DNA of 52,213 nt from Allobosea vaviloviae (GTDB lineage Bacteria; Pseudomonadota; Alphaproteobacteria; Rhizobiales; Beijerinckiaceae), in NCBI RefSeq assembly GCF_001298265.1, contig NZ_LGSZ01000017.1:1-52213 (forward strand), given 5' to 3'. The notes beneath the pieces are model-generated. The model saw only the letters and a list, made by a program, of their open reading frames with translations. It did no database searches and had not been told where the DNA came from. This document shows, in pieces, positions 8,948 through 16,390 of the stretch. Numbering within the stretch: position 1 is the first letter of the stretch; each line of letters opens with the position of its first letter. The position numbers and the translations under genes are program-made.

Positions 8948-9846
8948 CAGCCGCCTCCGCGCGCGGCTGCTTCGTGCTCGTAGAGCTTCACGACCGCAGC
9001 CGAGTCGCTCATCTCGTGGCCGAGCGCGACATAGTCGGCGTAGCGATGCACGGCTTCCTCGATCACCTTGAGGTCGAGCCCCAGCTCCCGGGAGAAGGCC
9101 TTGACCGCTTTGAGGTCCTTGAGCAACTGGCGGGCATAGCTCGCCGGCGGCTCGAAGGCGCGGGCCTGCATCTGCGGATAGAGCCGCTGCAGCAGGCTCG
9201 AATCCGCGTGTCCCCCGGCGAGGCATTGCGGCAGGCGCGCGGCGTCGATGCCGGCGGCTTCCGCCAGCATCAGCGCCTCCGCCATCACGACATAGCCAGT
9301 GCCGACGATGGCCTGGTTGATGATCTTGGTGGTCTGGCCAGCGCCGACCGGTCCCATCAGCGTGACATTGCCGGCCATGTCGGCGAGCAGCGGCTGCGCC
9401 GCCGCGAAATCGTCGTCCGAGCCACCGGCCATCACGGTCATGCCCCCGGTGCGGGCGAGTTGCGGCCCGCCCGAGACCGGCGCATCGACCCAGCCGGCGC
9501 CGGTCAATGCCTTGAGCTTGCCCGCCGCCTGCCGCGTGCCCTCGGGATCGGCTGTCGACAGGTCGATGACGAGCTTCGTCGAGGAACCGCCCGCCGCGAC
9601 GCCGTCCCCAGCGAAGACGCAACGCTCGACCGCGGCCATGTGCAGCACGCAGAGCATGACGACATCGCTCGCAGTCGCGACCTCGGCCGGCGAGGCGGCT
9701 GGCCTGGCGCCGTGCGGGACGACGGTCTCCAGGCGCTCGGGCTCGAGATTCCAGACCGTCACCTGATAGCCCTTGTCGAGCAGGCGTCGCGTCATCGCCT
9801 CGCCCATGATGCCGATGCCGATGAAGCCGATGCGGGGTTTTGTCAT
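8947..9846 (-). CDS. NAD(P)-dependent beta-hydroxyacid dehydrogenase (3-hydroxyisobutyrate dehydrogenase family)
   Basis: A 299-residue beta-hydroxyacid dehydrogenase. The Rossmann motif GFIGIGIMGEAM is at residues ~6-17, the substrate-binding DAPVSGGPQLARTGGMTVMAGG near 120, and the catalytic helix GQTTKIINQAIVGTGY near 170 with its conserved Lys. The family includes 3-hydroxyisobutyrate, tartronate semialdehyde and D-phenylserine dehydrogenases. ATG 9846 (MTKPRIGF) fits the fold start; the longer frame adds unrelated residues. Its stop overlaps the amidohydrolase start (ATGA), so the two are translationally coupled. Probably oxidises a hydroxyacid intermediate of the pathway. Confidence 0.88.
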   Translation of the reverse strand: MTKPRIGFIGIGIMGEAMTRRLLDKGYQVTVWNLEPERLETVVPHGARPAASPAEVATASDVVMLCVLHMAAVERCVFAGDGVAAGGSSTKLVIDLSTADPEGTRQAAGKLKALTGAGWVDAPVSGGPQLARTGGMTVMAGGSDDDFAAAQPLLADMAGNVTLMGPVGAGQTTKIINQAIVGTGYVVMAEALMLAEAAGIDAARLPQCLAGGHADSSLLQRLYPQMQARAFEPPASYARQLLKDLKAVKAFSRELGLDLKVIEEAVHRYADYVALGHEMSDSAAVVKLYEHEAAARGGG

Positions 9847-9871
9847 GGCTGCTGCTCCCTCGGTGTCAATT

Positions 9872-10653
9872 TCACTGCCCCGCCCAGGTCGGCAGCGCCT
9901 TGGTCTTGGCCAGGAACGCGCTGACGCCTTGCCTGAAGTCGTTGCTGCCATAGACCCGGGCGATGAGGTCATCGACCTCGGGCAGGCCCTCGAAGGCCAT
10001 GCGTCGCAGGATCTCCTTGGTCGCCCGCGTGGTCAGCGGGGCGTTCTCGGCGGCGCGGCGGCACAGGGATTCGAGCTCGGCATCGATCGCCTCCGGCTCG
10101 ACGACGCGCAACAGGAAGCCGGTGGGGAGCAGATCCTGCGCGCCGAAGATTTCGCCGAGCAGGACCATGCGCCTGGCGGCCGCGACGCCGATCGCCCCCC
10201 GATCCGCGCCAGGCTGAGAGGCGAGAGGCAATTGCCGAGCGTGCGGCCGATCGGGGAGCCGAAACGCGCATCGGGCGTCGCAATCCTGAAGTCGCAGGCC
10301 GCGGCGATATTGAGGCCGCCGCCGACGGCCCAGCCATCGATCACGGCGATGGTCGTGACGGGAATGGCATCCAGCGCGCGCATGCAGTCGTCGCCGCTGC
10401 GTTCGTAGGCGACGCCGTCCGCTCCGCCGGTGAAGGTGGCGAAGCCGGAGATGTCGGTCCCCGATACGAAGGCCTTGCCGCCCACGCCACGGAACACGGC
10501 GACCCGGACGGACGGATCCTCCGCGATCCTGCCGGCGATGTCGCGCAGCTGGAGCCACATCGCGCCGGTGAGCGCGTTATAGGCGCCTGGATTGTCGAAG
10601 CGGACATGGGCGACGTCGCCCGTCTTCTCGTAGGTGACGCGGGGTTCGCTCAT
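9872..10653 (-). pseudogene. Enoyl-CoA hydratase/isomerase (crotonase), interrupted by a one-base frameshift
   Basis: A crotonase split between two frames. The first (from ATG 10653) holds the acyl-CoA pocket motifs KAFVSGTDISGF and DGWAVGGGLNIAAACDFRIAT up to LSLARIG. The second carries the rest, VAAARRMVLLGEIFGA to the C-terminus FRQGVSAFLAKTKALPTWAGQ. The switch falls at six C bases (10195-10200; six G on the coding strand). Adding one base there joins both halves into exactly 261 codons (260 residues), the usual crotonase length. It is therefore either a recent disabling mutation, slippage-programmed or a base-calling error in the homopolymer. Its ATG overlaps the stop of the CoA transferase (ATGA). 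Predicted role: hydration of an enoyl-CoA intermediate. Confidence 0.88.
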
Positions 10654-11840
10654 GCTGTCTTACCCGACTTGGCTGCCTCGGGCAGAAGGCCCTGGCTGAT
10701 CAGTTCGGCGCGCAGTTCCGTGCCATGCTCGTCGAGCAGGGGCGGCGGCAGGCGGATTTCCTGCGGGGTGTCGCTGAGCTTCACCGGGAAGCCGAGGGCG
10801 CGGAACTCGCCCTCCACCGGATGCGGCACCATCTTGACCATCTCGCGGGCCACGGCCTGCTCGCTGACGACGGCCTCGCCGTAGTCGAGGATCAGGTCGG
10901 CGGGAACGCCCGCCTCGAGCAGTGCGTCGATCCAGTCGCGGCGGGTGCGCGTCAGGAAGGTCGGGGCCATCGCGTCGATCAGGGCGAGCCGGTTCTGCAG
11001 GCGTGCGGCGTTGGTCGAGAAGCGGGCATCCTCCTGCAGCTCCTCGCGGCCCAGGACCTTGAGCAGCTTGAGCCAAAGCCCCTGATTGGCGGCGCCGATC
11101 ACGAACCAGCCATCGGAGGCCGCCACGGCCTGATAGGGTGCCGACATCCGGTTCGCCGAGCCGATCGGCTCGGGCGCGCGGCCGGTGCCCCAGAGTTCCG
11201 TCGTCTCCCAGACCGACAAGGCCAGCGCGGCCTCGAACAGCGAGGCATCGAGATACTGGCCCTTGCCAGTGGTCTGGCGACCGATGACGGCGCTGAGGAT
11301 GGCATAGGTGCTGAACAGCCCGGCGCCGAGATCGGCGACCGGAATCGAGTTCTTAGCCGGCTCCATGCCGGGCAGACCGTTCGAGCTGAGCACGCCGGAG
11401 ACCGCCTGCGCGATCAGGTCGAAGCCCGGACGCTGCGACCAGGGGCCGGTCTGGCCGAAGCCTGAGATGCTGGCATAGATCAGCCGCGGATTGATCGCGC
11501 TCAACGTGGCGTAGTCCATGCCCAGTCGGCCCGCGACGCCGGGGCGGGCATTCTCGACCAGAACGTCGGCCGTCTTCACCAGTGCGTAGAGAACCTCGCG
11601 ATCGGCGTCGGATTTGAGATCGAGCGCGATGCTGCGCTTGTTGCGGTTGAGCGCGAGGAAGCCGGGGCTGTCCTCCCCCTTCATGCGGAAACCCATCGAC
11701 TGGCGCGTCGAGTCGCCGGTCCCCGGCGGCTCGATCTTGATGACGTCGGCGCCCATATCCGCCAGCAGCATGCAGCAGAACGGCCCGGCCATGACCTGCG
11801 ATATGTCGAGAACCCTGATGCCTGTCAGCGGTGGTGCCAT
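10650..11840 (-). CDS. CaiB/BaiF family (family III) CoA transferase
   Basis: A 396-residue family III CoA transferase, which moves CoA between carboxylic acids. The N-terminus LTGIRVLDISQVMAGPF, then LLADMGADVIKIEPPGTGD, NRNKRSIALDLK and the catalytic-Asp region RPGFDLIAQAVSG (Asp about 141) are characteristic. A GGAGGATAT ribosome site precedes ATG 11840. It lies between dctP2 and the crotonase and would activate an imported acid to its CoA ester before hydration and dehydrogenation. Donor and acceptor acids cannot be assigned. Confidence 0.93.
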   Translation of the reverse strand: MAPPLTGIRVLDISQVMAGPFCCMLLADMGADVIKIEPPGTGDSTRQSMGFRMKGEDSPGFLALNRNKRSIALDLKSDADREVLYALVKTADVLVENARPGVAGRLGMDYATLSAINPRLIYASISGFGQTGPWSQRPGFDLIAQAVSGVLSSNGLPGMEPAKNSIPVADLGAGLFSTYAILSAVIGRQTTGKGQYLDASLFEAALALSVWETTELWGTGRAPEPIGSANRMSAPYQAVAASDGWFVIGAANQGLWLKLLKVLGREELQEDARFSTNAARLQNRLALIDAMAPTFLTRTRRDWIDALLEAGVPADLILDYGEAVVSEQAVAREMVKMVPHPVEGEFRALGFPVKLSDTPQEIRLPPPLLDEHGTELRAELISQGLLPEAAKSGKTA

Positions 11841-11862
11841 GGACGATATCCTCCGGCATGTT

Positions 11863-11892
11863 CCGCCTCCTTCACTGGCGTGAGGGAGGCGG
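11863..11892 (-). other. Intercistronic hairpin after dctP (system 2)
   Basis: Outer arms CCGCCTCC (11863-11870) and GGAGGCGG (11885-11892) pair perfectly, and the inner TTCAC/GTGAG bases extend the stem to about 13 bp with one wobble around a TGGC loop. It sits in the 103-bp gap between dctP2 and the CoA transferase without a T tract. As at 6937-6961, it may protect the upstream receptor message. Confidence 0.45.
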
Positions 11893-11943
11893 TATGATCG
11901 TGGTCGATCGCGGCGTGCTGCCAGCGAGCGGCAGTGGGGTGCG

Positions 11944-12939
11944 TCAGACGGCGGCCTTCTTGATCGCGTCGAGCGTCTCGCTGCCGTATTTGCCGACGAA
12001 GTCCTTCTCCACCTCCGCCGTCACGATTTTTGCAAAGGACTCGCGGTCCGGGCTTTCCACCGCCTGCATGCCGGCCTTCTTCAGTGCGGCGAGGCTCGAG
12101 CCCTCGGTGTCCGCGTTCATCTGGCGCTGGGTCACGGCGAGCTCGGCGCCGATGCCGAGCAGCAGCTTCTGGATCTCGGGGGAATAGGCATCGAACTTGG
12201 CCTTGTTCATCACGACCGGGCCGGTGGTGAAGGCGTGGCGCGTCAGCGAGAGATGCTTCTGCACCTCGAAGAACTTCGCGTTCAGGATCAGCGTGACCGG
12301 GTTCTCCTGGCCGTCGACCGCTCCGGTCTCCAGTGCCGTGAACAGCTCCGTGAACGCCATCGGGGTCGGGATCGCACCGAGCAGCTGGAAGGCCTTGATA
12401 TGGGCCGGGTTGGGCGTGGTGCGGATCTTGAGCCCCTTGATGTCGGCGGCGGTCGCGACAGGGCGGCGGTTGTTGGTGAGGTTGCGCCAGCCGATCTCCC
12501 AGGTCGCCAGCGCCTTCAGATTCGAGGCTTCGAGCTCGCGCCGCAGGCCTTCTCCGATCGGACCGTCCATCACGGCTGCGGCATGCTTGCGGCTCTGGAT
12601 CAGGAAGGGCAGGTCGAGCACATTGAGCTTGGGCGCAAGCCCGGTGAAGAAGGGGTTGCCGGTCAGGCAGATGTCGATCGAGCCGCCGCGCACGGCGCTG
12701 ATCGTCTGCGCATCGGAGCCCAGCGCGCCATTGGGGAACACCTGGACCTCGAACTGCCCCTGGCTGCCGGCCTTGACGCGCTCGGCCAAAAGCAGTGCCG
12801 CCTTGTGCCAGCTGTCGGATTCCGGATGCGGATGGGCAAAGCGCAGCCGCGTCGCCTGGGCGAAGGCAGGGTTGCCGATCGCAAACAGCGAGACACCGGC
12901 GGCGGCGCCCTTCAGGGCGGTTCTGCGGGTCAGGGTCAT
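11944..12939 (-). CDS. dctP: TRAP transporter solute-binding protein DctP (system 2)
   Basis: A 331-residue receptor. The signal peptide begins MTLTRRTALKGAAAG and ends near NPAFA; the twin Arg suggests possible Tat export. Mature motifs match DctP: RLRFAHPHPESDSWHKAA, VQVFPNGALGSDAQ, then GLKIRTTPNPAHIKAFQLLGA with the ligand-carboxylate Arg, and GAVDGQENPV. It is clearly distinct from the DctP at 6990, so the two TRAP systems are not a recent duplication. It follows dctM2 by 51 bases; the operon order here is Q-M-P rather than the P-Q-M of system 1. Confidence 0.94.
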   Translation of the reverse strand: MTLTRRTALKGAAAGVSLFAIGNPAFAQATRLRFAHPHPESDSWHKAALLLAERVKAGSQGQFEVQVFPNGALGSDAQTISAVRGGSIDICLTGNPFFTGLAPKLNVLDLPFLIQSRKHAAAVMDGPIGEGLRRELEASNLKALATWEIGWRNLTNNRRPVATAADIKGLKIRTTPNPAHIKAFQLLGAIPTPMAFTELFTALETGAVDGQENPVTLILNAKFFEVQKHLSLTRHAFTTGPVVMNKAKFDAYSPEIQKLLLGIGAELAVTQRQMNADTEGSSLAALKKAGMQAVESPDRESFAKIVTAEVEKDFVGKYGSETLDAIKKAAV

Positions 12940-12990
12940 GGCGTCCTCCTCGTGATTTTTATGGGTCGATTCAGGTTGTTGGGGGCGGTT

Positions 12991-14274
12991 TCAGCGCCCG
13001 TAGAACCATTTCGCGGGGATGGTGACGATCTCCGGCACCAGGATCAGCAAGGCGAGCACGGCGAGCTGCGAGAGCAGGAACGGCATGACGCCGCGAATGA
13101 CCCTGTCCATCGAGATATTGCCGACGGCGCAGACGACGTTGAGGACCGTGCCGACCGGCGGCGTCAGCAGGCCGATGGCGTTGTTGATGATGAACATCAC
13201 GCCGAAATAGACCGGGTCGATGCCGGCCTGCTTGACGATCGGCATCAGCACGGGCGTCAGGATCAGCACGGTCGGGATGAAGTCGAGCGCCGTGCCGACG
13301 ACGACGACCAGCAGCATCATCGCCAGCATGACCAGGGTCTTGTGCTCGATCAGCGGGCCAAGCAGGCTTGCGACTTGGGCCGGGATGTCGGCGATGGTGA
13401 TGAGCCAGGCTGAGACCAGGGCCGCCGCCACCAGGAACATCACCGCGGCCGACGTCTTGAGCGAGGCCAGCAGCGCCGGACGGATGTCCTCGAGCTTGAG
13501 CTCGCCGTAGACGAAACGGCCGACCAGCCCGGCATAGACAGCCGCGACAACGGCGGCCTCGGTCGGGGTGAAGGCGCCGGCCTTCATGCCGCCGATGATC
13601 AGGAAGGGCAGGCCGAGCGCCCAGATGCCATCGAGCGCCGAGCGTGCGATCTCGCGCGGCCGGGCGCGGCTGGCGCGGGCGACGGGCTCGTCGCGCGCGA
13701 CGACATACCAGGTGATGACGAGCGCAAGCGCCATCAGGATGCCCGGGACGATACCCGCCAGAAACAGCCGCGTGATCGAGACGCCGGCGGCGACGCCGAA
13801 GACGACGAAGCCGATCGAGGGCGGGATCACCGGGGCGATGATGCCGCCGGCCGAGATCAAGCCGGCCGCGCGCGGCATGTTGTAGCCCGCCTGGCGCATC
13901 ATCGGGATCAGGATGGCGGCGAGCGCGGCGGTATCGGCGACGGCCGAGCCGGAGATCGAGGCCATCACCAGCGCGGCGATGACCGCGACATAGCCGAGCC
14001 CGCCCTTGACGTGGCCGACCATTGTGACCGCCAGCGCGATGATGCGGCGCGAAAGCCCGCCGGCATTCATCAGTTCTCCGGCCAGCATGAAGAAGGGCAC
14101 CGCCATCAGCGGGAAGGAATCGGCGCCGCCGACGAGGTTCTGCGCGAGGATCTGCGAGTCGAATGTGTCGAGCTGCAGCATCAGAGCGACGCCGCAGACC
14201 AGCAAGGCGATCGCGATCGGCACGCCGAGCGCCATCGCGCCGATCAGCGAGCCCAGGAAGACGAGGACGGTCAC
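12991..14274 (-). CDS. dctM: TRAP transporter large membrane subunit DctM (system 2)
   Basis: A 427-residue DctM permease with about 12 membrane segments. Signatures include the second-region PFFMLAGELMNAGGLSRRI, MASISGSAVADTAALAAILIP, GGIIAPVIPPS and the C-terminal NNAIGLLTPPVGTVLN. The frame stays open to 14577, but that extension is out-of-frame shadow of dctQ. GTG 14274, giving a hydrophobic start VTVLVFLGSLIGAMALG, overlaps the dctQ stop as GTGA and fits the family length, so it is the likely start. Confidence 0.94.
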   Translation of the reverse strand: MTVLVFLGSLIGAMALGVPIAIALLVCGVALMLQLDTFDSQILAQNLVGGADSFPLMAVPFFMLAGELMNAGGLSRRIIALAVTMVGHVKGGLGYVAVIAALVMASISGSAVADTAALAAILIPMMRQAGYNMPRAAGLISAGGIIAPVIPPSIGFVVFGVAAGVSITRLFLAGIVPGILMALALVITWYVVARDEPVARASRARPREIARSALDGIWALGLPFLIIGGMKAGAFTPTEAAVVAAVYAGLVGRFVYGELKLEDIRPALLASLKTSAAVMFLVAAALVSAWLITIADIPAQVASLLGPLIEHKTLVMLAMMLLVVVVGTALDFIPTVLILTPVLMPIVKQAGIDPVYFGVMFIINNAIGLLTPPVGTVLNVVCAVGNISMDRVIRGVMPFLLSQLAVLALLILVPEIVTIPAKWFYGR

Positions 14275-14834
14275 TTGCGCGCCTCCGCCGGACCCGTCTC
14301 GCATTGCCTGGCCTCGAAGGCCGCCAGTTCCTCGGAATCGGCGCCGATCACCAGGGCTGAATCGGGCATGCGCCCGGTGAGGAGATCGAACAGGGCGATC
14401 AGGTTCAAGGCCCCGATGCCCAATCCGCAGAGCAGCCCGGCGATATAGGTCACGGCCAGTGGGATGCCGGTGACAGGGGCGTAATTGTCGATGTTGATGA
14501 CGCTCTGGCGCCAGCAGCCGCCGACCAGCAGCGCCATGCACAGGAGCGAGAGCGCTTCGGCTGCGAGCCTGCACCACCAGCGGCCATTGCGGCCGAGCAT
14601 GACGACGACCGTGGTCATTCCGAGATGATTGCCGTCCTTGGCGACGAGGAAGGCGCCGCCGAAGGTCAGCCAGACGAAGATCATGCGCGAGGCTTCTTCC
14701 GACGTGGTGATGCCGGAGTTGAAGATGTAGCGCAGCACGACATTGCCGAAGACCATCGCAATCATGGCGACGAAGCCGATGAGCAGCAGATTCTCGACGC
14801 TGCGCAGAAGGGCGTGCCGGATGGCGCCGCTCAT
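14271..14834 (-). CDS. dctQ: TRAP transporter small membrane subunit DctQ (system 2)
   Basis: A 187-residue DctQ subunit with four membrane segments; visible motifs are VVLRYIFNSGITTSEEASRMIFVWLTFGGAF-type family positions and KDGNHLGMTTVV. The frame is open to 15074, but the upstream part crosses the operator region. MSGAIRHALLRSVENLLLI from ATG 14834 matches the usual DctQ start. This ATG overlaps the stop of a 26-codon leader ORF (ATGA). First transporter gene of the long operon. Confidence 0.9.
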   Translation of the reverse strand: MSGAIRHALLRSVENLLLIGFVAMIAMVFGNVVLRYIFNSGITTSEEASRMIFVWLTFGGAFLVAKDGNHLGMTTVVVMLGRNGRWWCRLAAEALSLLCMALLVGGCWRQSVINIDNYAPVTGIPLAVTYIAGLLCGLGIGALNLIALFDLLTGRMPDSALVIGADSEELAAFEARQCETGPAEARK

Positions 14835-14911
14835 GGCGTGCACCGCCTGTGGACCCTGTGCATGCGAAGACGCTGCCGGCGACGGGCCAGCAGGGCGTGG
14901 TTTTCGACCAT
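14831..14911 (-). CDS. Small leader ORF coupled to dctQ (26 aa)
   Basis: A 26-codon ORF beginning MVENHALLARRRQRL and rich in Arg and His (8 Arg, 3 His). A strong ribosome site GAGGAGAAGG lies about 6 bases before its ATG at 14911, better than anything before dctQ. Its TGA overlaps the dctQ ATG as ATGA. It may be a leader peptide that loads ribosomes onto dctQ, or the Arg-rich stretch may make it an attenuation-type sensor. No relatives are known to me, and it could equally be a chance frame using dctQ's real ribosome-loading region. Confidence 0.4.
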   Translation of the reverse strand: MVENHALLARRRQRLRMHRVHRRCTP

Positions 14912-14970
14912 CGCCTTCTCCTCGTTTGTTTCCCTGGCCGTGGCGCTGAACCGCCCGGTCTCGATTATCT

Positions 14971-14983
14971 GTATGCAGCATAC
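14971..14983. promoter_or_regulatory. Palindromic operator candidate 1 (GTATGC-A-GCATAC)
   Basis: A perfect 13-base palindrome centred on A14977, about 60 bases before the leader ORF of the TRAP operon. It shares ATGCAGCAT with candidate 3. The size and TG/CA-rich symmetric halves resemble GntR/FCD-family regulator sites, but no such regulator gene is in the window. Confidence 0.5.
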
Positions 14984-15032
14984 CGTGTGCGGGAGACGTG
15001 TCAAACGCTCGGCCGTTCCGTCGCGCGAAAAG

Positions 15033-15042
15033 TTGCATGCAA
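15033..15042. promoter_or_regulatory. Palindromic operator candidate 2 (TTGCATGCAA)
   Basis: A perfect 10-base palindrome between the divergent TRAP operon and tctC. Its TGCATGCA core is also the centre of candidate 3, so the same protein may bind all three sites. Confidence 0.45.
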
Positions 15043-15136
15043 GAATTGGTGGGCGTCAACCGAGCCGTCGGCATGACCGCCTAGCGATGACGACATCCTC
15101 GGCGTCGCCACGGTTCCACCCATGCGCAAGAGCGGA

Positions 15137-15152
15137 ATGCTGCATGCAGCAT
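15137..15152. promoter_or_regulatory. Palindromic operator candidate 3 (ATGCTGCATGCAGCAT)
   Basis: A perfect 16-base palindrome 83 bases before the tctC start. It combines the ATGCAGCAT half of candidate 1 and the TGCATGCA core of candidate 2. Its place suggests control of tctC together with the divergent operon. Confidence 0.55.
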
Positions 15153-15235
15153 ATCTTGAGCCGCGGGGAGAAACTGCTAGTCTGGTCGTCCGGACCGCCG
15201 GTCAACGCGGCGGCCGATCCCTGGGGAGGGACCTA

Positions 15236-16201
15236 ATGAAGATCATCGTGAAGGCCGCCATCGGCATGGCGGCCATGCTGGTTGCCGCTGGCCCGTCCTG
15301 GGCCTTCCCTGATCGCCCGATCCAGCTGATCGTGCCCTGGGCCGCGGGCGGCGGCATGGACTCCGTGATGCGCATCTTCGCGGCCGGCTTCGAGGCCGAG
15401 CTGAAGCAGCCGGTCAATGTCGTCAACCGCACCGGCGGCGGCGGCATCACCGGGCATACGGCGATCGCGGGCGCTGCTCCCGACGGCTATGTCGTCGGCG
15501 GCATCAGTCCCGAAATCTCGTTCTTCAAGGCTCTGCGGCTTGGAGATCTGACCATCGACAGCGTCGATGCGTTCTCCCGCGTGTCGGTCATTCCGGCCGG
15601 CGTCACGGTCAAGGCCGACAGCCCCTACAAGACCATCGCAGACTATCTGAAAGCGGTGAAGGACAGCCCGAAGGGCACGCTGATGGCGTCGGGCACGGGT
15701 GTCGGCGGCTCCTGGCATATCGCGTCGGGCGGGCTGCTTAAGGCGGCTGGCGTCGCGCCCGACGCCGTGAAGTGGGTCCCAAGCAATGGTGGCGCCCCGG
15801 CGCTCAACGATCTCGTCGCGGGCGGCCTCAGCGTCTTCACCGGCTCGCCGATCGAGGCCAAGGCGATGCTCGAGGCGGGGCGCGTGCGCACCCTCCTGCT
15901 GATGACAGCCGAGCGCCATCCCAGCTTCCCCGACATCCCAAGCGCGAAGGAGGCCGGCCTCGACTGGACCTATGAGAACTGGTTCGCGCTGGCGGGGCCG
16001 AAGGGCATTCCCGCCGAGCGCCGCAAGGTGCTCTTCGACGCGGCCGCCAGGACGATGCAGCGTCCCGAGGTCCGCAAGGCGATGGCCGATCGCGGCATCA
16101 CGCCGGTCTGGGACAAGCCGGAAGAGTTCGCGGCCTATGTGACGACCTTCACCGAGCGCGGCAACGGCATCCTGCGCGATCTCGGGCTGGCGAAGAACTG
16201 A
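15236..16201 (+). CDS. Tripartite tricarboxylate transporter receptor (TctC/Bug family), orphan
   Basis: A 321-residue periplasmic receptor of the Bug/TctC family, which binds carboxylates. The signal peptide is MKIIVKAAIGMAAMLVAAG ending PSWA; the mature protein begins FPDRPIQLIVPWAAGGGMDS, the family hallmark. Later motifs are GHTAIAGAAPDGY and the DLVAGGLSVFTGSP loop. ATG 15236 is preceded by GGGGAGGG. No TctA or TctB permease gene is next to it, which is common for this expanded family; it may work with a distant permease or as a sensor. It diverges from the double-TRAP operon across shared palindromes, suggesting a related substrate. Confidence 0.92.
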   Translation: MKIIVKAAIGMAAMLVAAGPSWAFPDRPIQLIVPWAAGGGMDSVMRIFAAGFEAELKQPVNVVNRTGGGGITGHTAIAGAAPDGYVVGGISPEISFFKALRLGDLTIDSVDAFSRVSVIPAGVTVKADSPYKTIADYLKAVKDSPKGTLMASGTGVGGSWHIASGGLLKAAGVAPDAVKWVPSNGGAPALNDLVAGGLSVFTGSPIEAKAMLEAGRVRTLLLMTAERHPSFPDIPSAKEAGLDWTYENWFALAGPKGIPAERRKVLFDAAARTMQRPEVRKAMADRGITPVWDKPEEFAAYVTTFTERGNGILRDLGLAKN

Positions 16202-16209
16202 GGCACAGC

Positions 16210-16237
16210 GCGGCCGGGATGCGGGCATCCAGGCCGC
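16210..16237. terminator. Hairpin between convergent tctC and opgC-like genes
   Basis: Arms GCGGCC and GGCCGC with inner GGATGC/GCATCC form a near-perfect stem 8 bases after the tctC stop. No T tract on either side, so its terminator role is tentative. The rest of the gap to 16390 shows no other feature. Confidence 0.4.
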
Positions 16238-16390
16238 AGTGCCGCATCAAGGGCCGGTCTGCGGAAACAGGCCCGGCCAACTGGCGCCAGCGTGGACGTC
16301 GCCGGAGAGGCCGTGATCCGTAGGCTGCCCTGTTGGGGCGCGCGTCGCGCGCTCTCGCGGCAGTTCGCAGCGGGCCGATCAATCGAACGT

